From Lingula anatina (taxonomy: Eukaryota > Brachiopoda > Lingulata > Lingulida > Lingulidae): a DNA stretch of 62,000 nt. The notes under the pieces were generated by a model. That model did no database searches. It saw nothing but the letters and a program-made list of their open reading frames with translations, and was not told the DNA's origin. The stretch is taken from the NCBI RefSeq assembly GCF_001039355.2, contig NW_019775764.1, forward strand, positions 71,787-133,786. Reading direction: 5' to 3'. The translations under genes were made by a program, and so were the position numbers. Of this stretch, positions 57,437 through 62,000 are shown piece by piece; position 1 is the stretch's first letter; every line of letters begins with the position of its first letter.

Positions 57437-58689
57437 GTGCGGTGTCGGTTGAAGAGCCACCATTTTCCTCAATCTGGAAAGCCAGTAGGCATGTATGAAA
57501 GAGTATCACTTACCTGATCTGCAAAATGTCTGACTGCTAGCTATACTTCGTATAACTGTGTATAAATTGGTCTTACAGCGACTAAAACAAAGGTGCCTTG
57601 TCCCCGGTAAAGCCATTTTGATATGAAATGTGTTTGTTGTGCCTGAGGTGCCAATTGCGTTTTTTGGGCATTCTTTTCAGCTGGTAATATATATATTTTT
57701 TTTTTTAATAATCAGAACAAAAAGAAATAATAATAATAATAATAATAATTTTTATCATTTGGTAACATTTACTTTCAAATGCGGATTTCATGTTTTCTAT
57801 GCATCTTTATTATCTTTGCTCTTTAATTGGTATACAACTTTACAAGAGATATTTTAGATGACCAGCCAAACGTAGCTTTATTCTTTTATGCCCTGTGTAC
57901 AAGGACATATCAATGTACATAATAAACAATTTTAACTGCTGTGAGGGAAAATGGGAATAGGTGTCGACAGATGGTTGCAAAACATTTTTATTTGCAAGTT
58001 TTGTTACCTTTTACAACACTCTTTTAATCCATTGCACAGCAGTATGGATTAAAGCATTGTTTTTGGTATGCTTTTTTTACTGTGTTTTTGTACAAGTTTT
58101 TAACTTAACCATTTGTTATAAAATATTTTCTTTGAAATTAATACTCAAAAATCATTAATAAATACAGTACCTACAAAACGAAATTGACATGATGCATGGT
58201 GTTATGATTTTCTTTAAATTTTATTTTTAAAATGAAAGAGGTTAAGTTTGAATGGACATTTAAACACAGTGTGCAAACCAATTTAAAAAAAATAAACGCC
58301 ATCCCCCCTCTCCTCATGTCCCCCTCTTTGGAAGGTAAGAGGCAATGTTTGTTTTTATCTATATAAAACTGCAAAACATTCTGAAATTAGTTGATGTCGA
58401 TAAAGGATTGTTGATAATATATCTTTTATGTTTAGGGATTAAAGTTTTTTCTTCAACTTTGCACAATACCTACAAGTATCAATCAATTACCAACTTACAA
58501 TCATAATAAACAAAAATTACTTTATACCATCATTTCATCTTCATTTCTACAGAAAATACTATGTGTGACCATATAGAAAAACCTTAAACAATATGGAAAG
58601 ACTATAAAAACCATGCATTTGCCACATTTTCGACTGAACATCACTCATAAAACACATATTTAGCATGATCTTTCATTAGCCATGATAAG
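57437..58689. other. Intergenic, SUGCT upstream / LAGE3 downstream
   Basis: AT-rich, with an (AAT)n run at 57,726-57,750. No gene recognised. The promoter of the minus-strand SUGCT gene presumably lies near the left end. Confidence 0.6.
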
Positions 58690-58695
58690 TTTATT
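58690..58695 (-). terminator. Candidate LAGE3 polyadenylation signal
   Basis: TTTATT on the plus strand (AATAAA on the minus), about 670 bases after the LAGE3 stop codon. Confidence 0.3.
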
Positions 58696-59362
58696 CTTTC
58701 ATTTCAAGCTTCACATACATGACTCCTGAGGTTTGAATCACTGATCTTCATGATCTGTTAAGTGAAAAAAAAGTGAAAAATTTCAATGTTCCAGGCAGCT
58801 ACTAGTACATGTAAGATTACAATTACTATACGCTCCCTACTGTACATATCAGTTTATACTCACTGCCATGCCATGTGAGGCCCAGTGAGTGCTTTGAGGA
58901 AAAACCTGAATACTCTGAGTGTCATGTCAGCTGAAGGTTATATTGGTAATATTTACAACTTAATCTTTAAACAGTACAGGAAAGTAGGGTATCTAAAAAC
59001 ATTTTGAGATAGGCTGAAGCATTTCTAGTGAAGTCATGGGTTTGGATTGCAAAATATGGAATAACTTCAGATTCAAAATGCCATTCATTAATTGTGAGGT
59101 AGGAGGGTAACTAATTTTTCTTCACGTCTGTAACAGTCGCTCAACCTCAATCACCCAATCTTATTTCTCTGACACCATCTATCACACTAAAGTCCTGTTC
59201 ATTAAGATTTCTTCCAAGCATTACTGTTACACCAACAACTCCCCACCGCTGAACACTGCATTGATCTTTTGTTCCATTCAGCTCCTAGTAGAGACCAGTG
59301 CTACAGCCATCACAGAATGTTGAAGAGTTTTTCTTGTACTGCAGTGACATCTACAGTGCTTG

Positions 59363-60787
59363 TCATGTGTCCACAGGGGGTCCAAATTGTTCTATAGTCT
59401 GTGTCACTAATGTCAAATGATCCAAGAATGAATTAACACTAACACGTAATGTTCTTGCTTCCTTGGCTTGAAAGTGTCTGGAATGAAAATACAAATATAT
59501 ATCAAAACCATCCTAAAAATATATTTTACTTATGCAAAGAAAGCTAGACAATGCAGCAATAACTCTTATATCTTATACTGACAAAAAAAAAAAAAACCAT
59601 ACAATTTTAAACAATGTACATATACTAAATATTCAAACAACATAATCTTATTCTGGTTCAAACTGGTGTTGCAGTTTAAATGATACAAGCACATCCGTTA
59701 TTTCATAAAATGAACATAATTTGCTTTATGATAAATGAATTTAACTTCACAAACTTATCTCAGACAGATGTCCTTTTATTATTTTCTTAATAAGACTAGG
59801 AAACCTCTTACATCTGCAAAACTTTTTCATTAAGAGTGAAAGTTTTCTTCACTCCACCCCTCTTGGGTTCCTTGTCTACACTCAGAGTCCTGTATGCTAT
59901 CTCTGCCTCTCTTATACTGCTGAACGGTACACTGAGATCCCTGATAAAGCCATTGGTCAAGGAAATGAAACAAAGAACTAAGCATTAAATGTGTGACAAA
60001 TTACTTGGTTCTACATATTGAAATCACACGTACTGGTATATACATGTAGATGCACGGGAGCTCCATTATTAATGATTAACACTACATACATAGTAATTAT
60101 CATACATCCAGTATGGACCATGTTGAGTATATCTATATTAATATACAAATTTAACTGAAGAGAAAAATACTATGCAATACATTATTTTTACATCTGCTGC
60201 ACTGGTATTTTTTTAACCCAAAAGTAAAAGGATATATATATATATATATATTACTTTAAAAATTTTTGGATAGGTCCAAACCCTGTTATACGTCATGATA
60301 TTCAAATCGAACTGATGAGTTATTTAAACACATATCAAAAGGCTACATTACTGGAACAGTAGCTAAACAACATATTAAAGTGAAAAAATAAAAAAGAAAT
60401 TACCAATAATAATAATAATAATAATAATAATTAAATCAAAAAATAATAATCAGTAATTTCGGTGAAATATTTTGAATGCGACGATCTCCTTAAGCAACCC
60501 GCCTTCTTTTTACCGAAGTAGTCTACAAGCCTCTACGAAAAACCCAAGAAAATAAAAAATAAAGCCTACCCCCACGGTGAGCAAGAGGGCACAAACATCT
60601 ACCGAGCTAGGTGTTTGGCGGCAACGGACAGATACAGAGAACACAATATATGCAGACACATTCAGTGTCTGAGTATAATGAGGGACCTGAAGACACAAAC
60701 TATTAATAAACCGACAGTAAAAGACTAATGCTGTGCTGCAATACAAGGATACATTGTCAACGACCTTTCTTCGTCCACTTCCTCCAT
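59363..60787 (-). CDS. LAGE3: LAGE3/Pcc1 family subunit of the EKC/KEOPS complex (3 exons)
   Basis: Exons in transcript order: 60787-60765, 59940-59812, 59477-59363, summing to 267 nt (88 aa plus stop), in frame at both junctions. The protein reads MEEVDEER, then DLSVPFSSIREAEIAYRTL, a basic loop, LNEKVLQIHFQAKEARTLRV, SVNSFLDHLTLVTQTIEQFG and PPVDT. The pattern of N-terminal SVPF, central EAEIAY and C-terminal RVSVNSFL...L..TIEQFG is that of Pcc1/LAGE3, and 88 aa matches the yeast Pcc1 length. In KEOPS this small subunit mediates dimerisation of the machinery that makes t6A at position 37 of ANN-decoding tRNAs. Exon 1 is only 23 bp with a weak donor (AG|GTCGTT). A second in-frame ATG at 60,805 would add MQHKNS; the inner ATG has the better context (A at -3, G at +4). 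Confidence 0.85.
60233..60430. repeat. (AT)n and (AAT)n microsatellites in LAGE3 intron 1
   Basis: AT run at about 60,233-60,251 and AAT run at about 60,407-60,430. Confidence 0.85.
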
Positions 60788-61201
60788 GCTGTTTTTATGT
60801 TGCATTATGCACGTGCAATGTTTATTATATTCCCAAAAGTTTATGGTATTCCTGAGGAATGAGATAAAAAATCATCATATTTTATATCTTTGAAAGTAAT
60901 TTTTAACATAATTTCTCCAATTTATAAACTGTTAGCTATTATATATATTATATACATCTATTTATACTTGTCCATCTTTATAATGCGCGTTTGAGTCGAT
61001 CACAACCGTGTAAATCCATGACGTCAGTTCCGCTTGAACTGCTAACGAGCTATAAATAAAATCTTCCCTGTGTATTGTTAAAGAAACTTCCCTCATTTGA
61101 CGTCATTCGCGAGAGGGATTAAGGGACTATTTACAAGTTTGTCATCTGGGTTCCGGAAACCACAAGAAGGCCAGGAAGGAGAGGAAGGTGAACACATCAA
61201 A
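60788..61201. promoter_or_regulatory. Bidirectional LAGE3 / ARL5 promoter region with two CRE palindromes
   Basis: The two start codons are head-to-head with 414 bp between them. The region holds two perfect TGACGTCA sites (61,019-61,026 and 61,098-61,105), the CREB/ATF consensus, and TATAAATA at 61,051-61,058 on the ARL5 side. That the genes share this promoter is inferred from the arrangement. Confidence 0.6.
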
Positions 61202-61247
61202 ATGGGTCTCCTTTTCACAAAAATATGGAATCTTTTTACGAACGAAG
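61202..61247 (+). CDS. ARL5: ARL5-like small GTPase, first coding exon (gene continues past the window)
   Basis: MGLLFTKIWNLFTNE plus one base, ending at G|GTAAGG in phase 1. Gly2 is in the N-myristoylation position, and the amphipathic MG(L/I)(L/I)FT(K/R)(I/L)W(N/R)LF pattern is specific to ARL5A/ARL5B, whose first coding exon also ends just before the EHKVIIVGLD strand and P-loop. ARL5 is an Arf-family GTPase of the trans-Golgi network that recruits GARP for endosome-to-Golgi transport. The frame is open upstream but has no earlier ATG. The following 750 bases to the window end are intron; the P-loop exon is not present. Only 15 residues are visible, so the call rests on that signature. Confidence 0.7.
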
Positions 61248-62000
61248 GTAAGGAATTTTTTCATAATGACACTCCACTGTCCAACTTTCAAGCCCATGTA
61301 ATAACAGAGACTTGCGGATGACTGTTTTGGTTTTTTTGTGGGTAGGAAATCAGCGTGTATGATTCAGCAGTGAAGTTGGTGTCAGAGACACAGTGTGAAG
61401 AAGTCCCATTTAAAATCAGTTTTTCACTTCAGTTTGAAGTTTAATGATGACGTTTCGTTTGGTCTCTACATAGACTTAACTGCCGTTACTCACGTTTTCT
61501 CTCTTTTAATTTGACATGTCACATATTATGAGTTGAGCCCCAAGCCATGTGTTGAATTGTCATTCCTTTGTGTGTCAAGTCCAAGTCAAAAGTTTTTTAA
61601 ATCTCAGATTTCCCTGGTTTAAGTGGCAGTGTAAATACATGTCTCACTTAATGTGGATTATTCAGTGTTAGATGTAATTAAGCTTCTGTGTCTTGAATCT
61701 AGATTTTATTTTCAAAATGTGACATGAATTGATGTTGGCTGAGTGGCATCACTTGTCTTCCACACACCATATTACTGTATGCTGTATATATAAATGTCAG
61801 ATTGGCTTGGTTGACAATCTCATGAGAGATGGGGAGTAGAAATTTTGTCATTTTCTTATGATGTGTGGATTTCAGATTATGAATCGTCTGAAGGTTAGAC
61901 AAATTATAATTATTAGGGGGTTTAACTTATTTGTTTACTCCAACAACGTGCCATGTGAAGAGGTGAAAACATCCTTGCTTGTGTAATGTGCTAGTAAGTC
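61248..62000. other. ARL5-like intron 1 (partial)
   Basis: Begins with the GTAAGG donor and runs off the window. No exon with a GxxxxGKT P-loop is seen. Confidence 0.65.

Noticed and set aside
61097-61201. N-terminal extension of the ARL5-like protein upstream of 61,202
   Set aside because: The frame is open but starts at TTG, not ATG, and would bury the Gly2 myristoylation site that the family requires.

Overview
This is a stretch of animal nuclear genome. The genes are split by introns with GT-AG borders, and there are abundant microsatellites, small inverted-repeat DNA elements and assembly gaps. The gene set points to an invertebrate, most likely a marine one: an NWD2-type NACHT/WD40 protein, a family III CoA-transferase, intronless RING/B-box/NHL proteins, a Pcc1-type KEOPS subunit and an ARL5-type small GTPase. 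Several sequences occur as two diverged copies joined by a single N, which fits a highly heterozygous genome assembled with both haplotypes. I cannot resolve the phylum (lophotrochozoan or non-vertebrate deuterostome) from sequence alone.

Layout. (1) 1-9,789: no recognised gene; a unit of about 4.8-5.0 kb present twice head-to-tail, joined by one N at 4,760. (2) 11,613-39,000, plus strand: a complete 13-exon NWD2-like gene. The reconstructed reading frame is 5,115 nt (1,704 aa), and its long introns hold several mobile-element remnants. (3) 42,126-57,230, minus strand: a 13-exon SUGCT-like CoA-transferase (1,248 nt, 415 aa). Its 8.1 kb intron between exons 8 and 9 holds two intronless TRIM-NHL genes on the opposite strand (46,094-47,914 and 50,534-52,381). 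Exon 4 of SUGCT appears twice because of a second single-N duplication. (4) 59,363-60,787, minus strand: a 3-exon LAGE3/Pcc1 gene of 88 aa. (5) 61,202 onward, plus strand: first coding exon of an ARL5-like GTPase, head-to-head with LAGE3 across a 414-bp shared promoter region with two perfect TGACGTCA palindromes.

How the genes relate: they do not form one pathway. NWD2 is a STAND-class signalling ATPase, SUGCT acts in glutarate/lysine catabolism, the TRIM-NHL proteins are probable E3 ubiquitin ligases, LAGE3 is a tRNA t6A-modification subunit and ARL5 is a Golgi trafficking GTPase. The physical relationships worth attention are the nesting of the TRIM pair inside SUGCT and the LAGE3/ARL5 bidirectional arrangement. 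Gene structures were built by hand from splice sites and frame continuity; no transcript data or database search was available. I did not find a convincing wholly new biological system. The most notable items are structural: a C-terminal prenylation-like motif on the NWD2 protein, a degenerate B-box in one TRIM gene, a minisatellite that copies a splice donor, and probable assembly duplications that would corrupt gene models.
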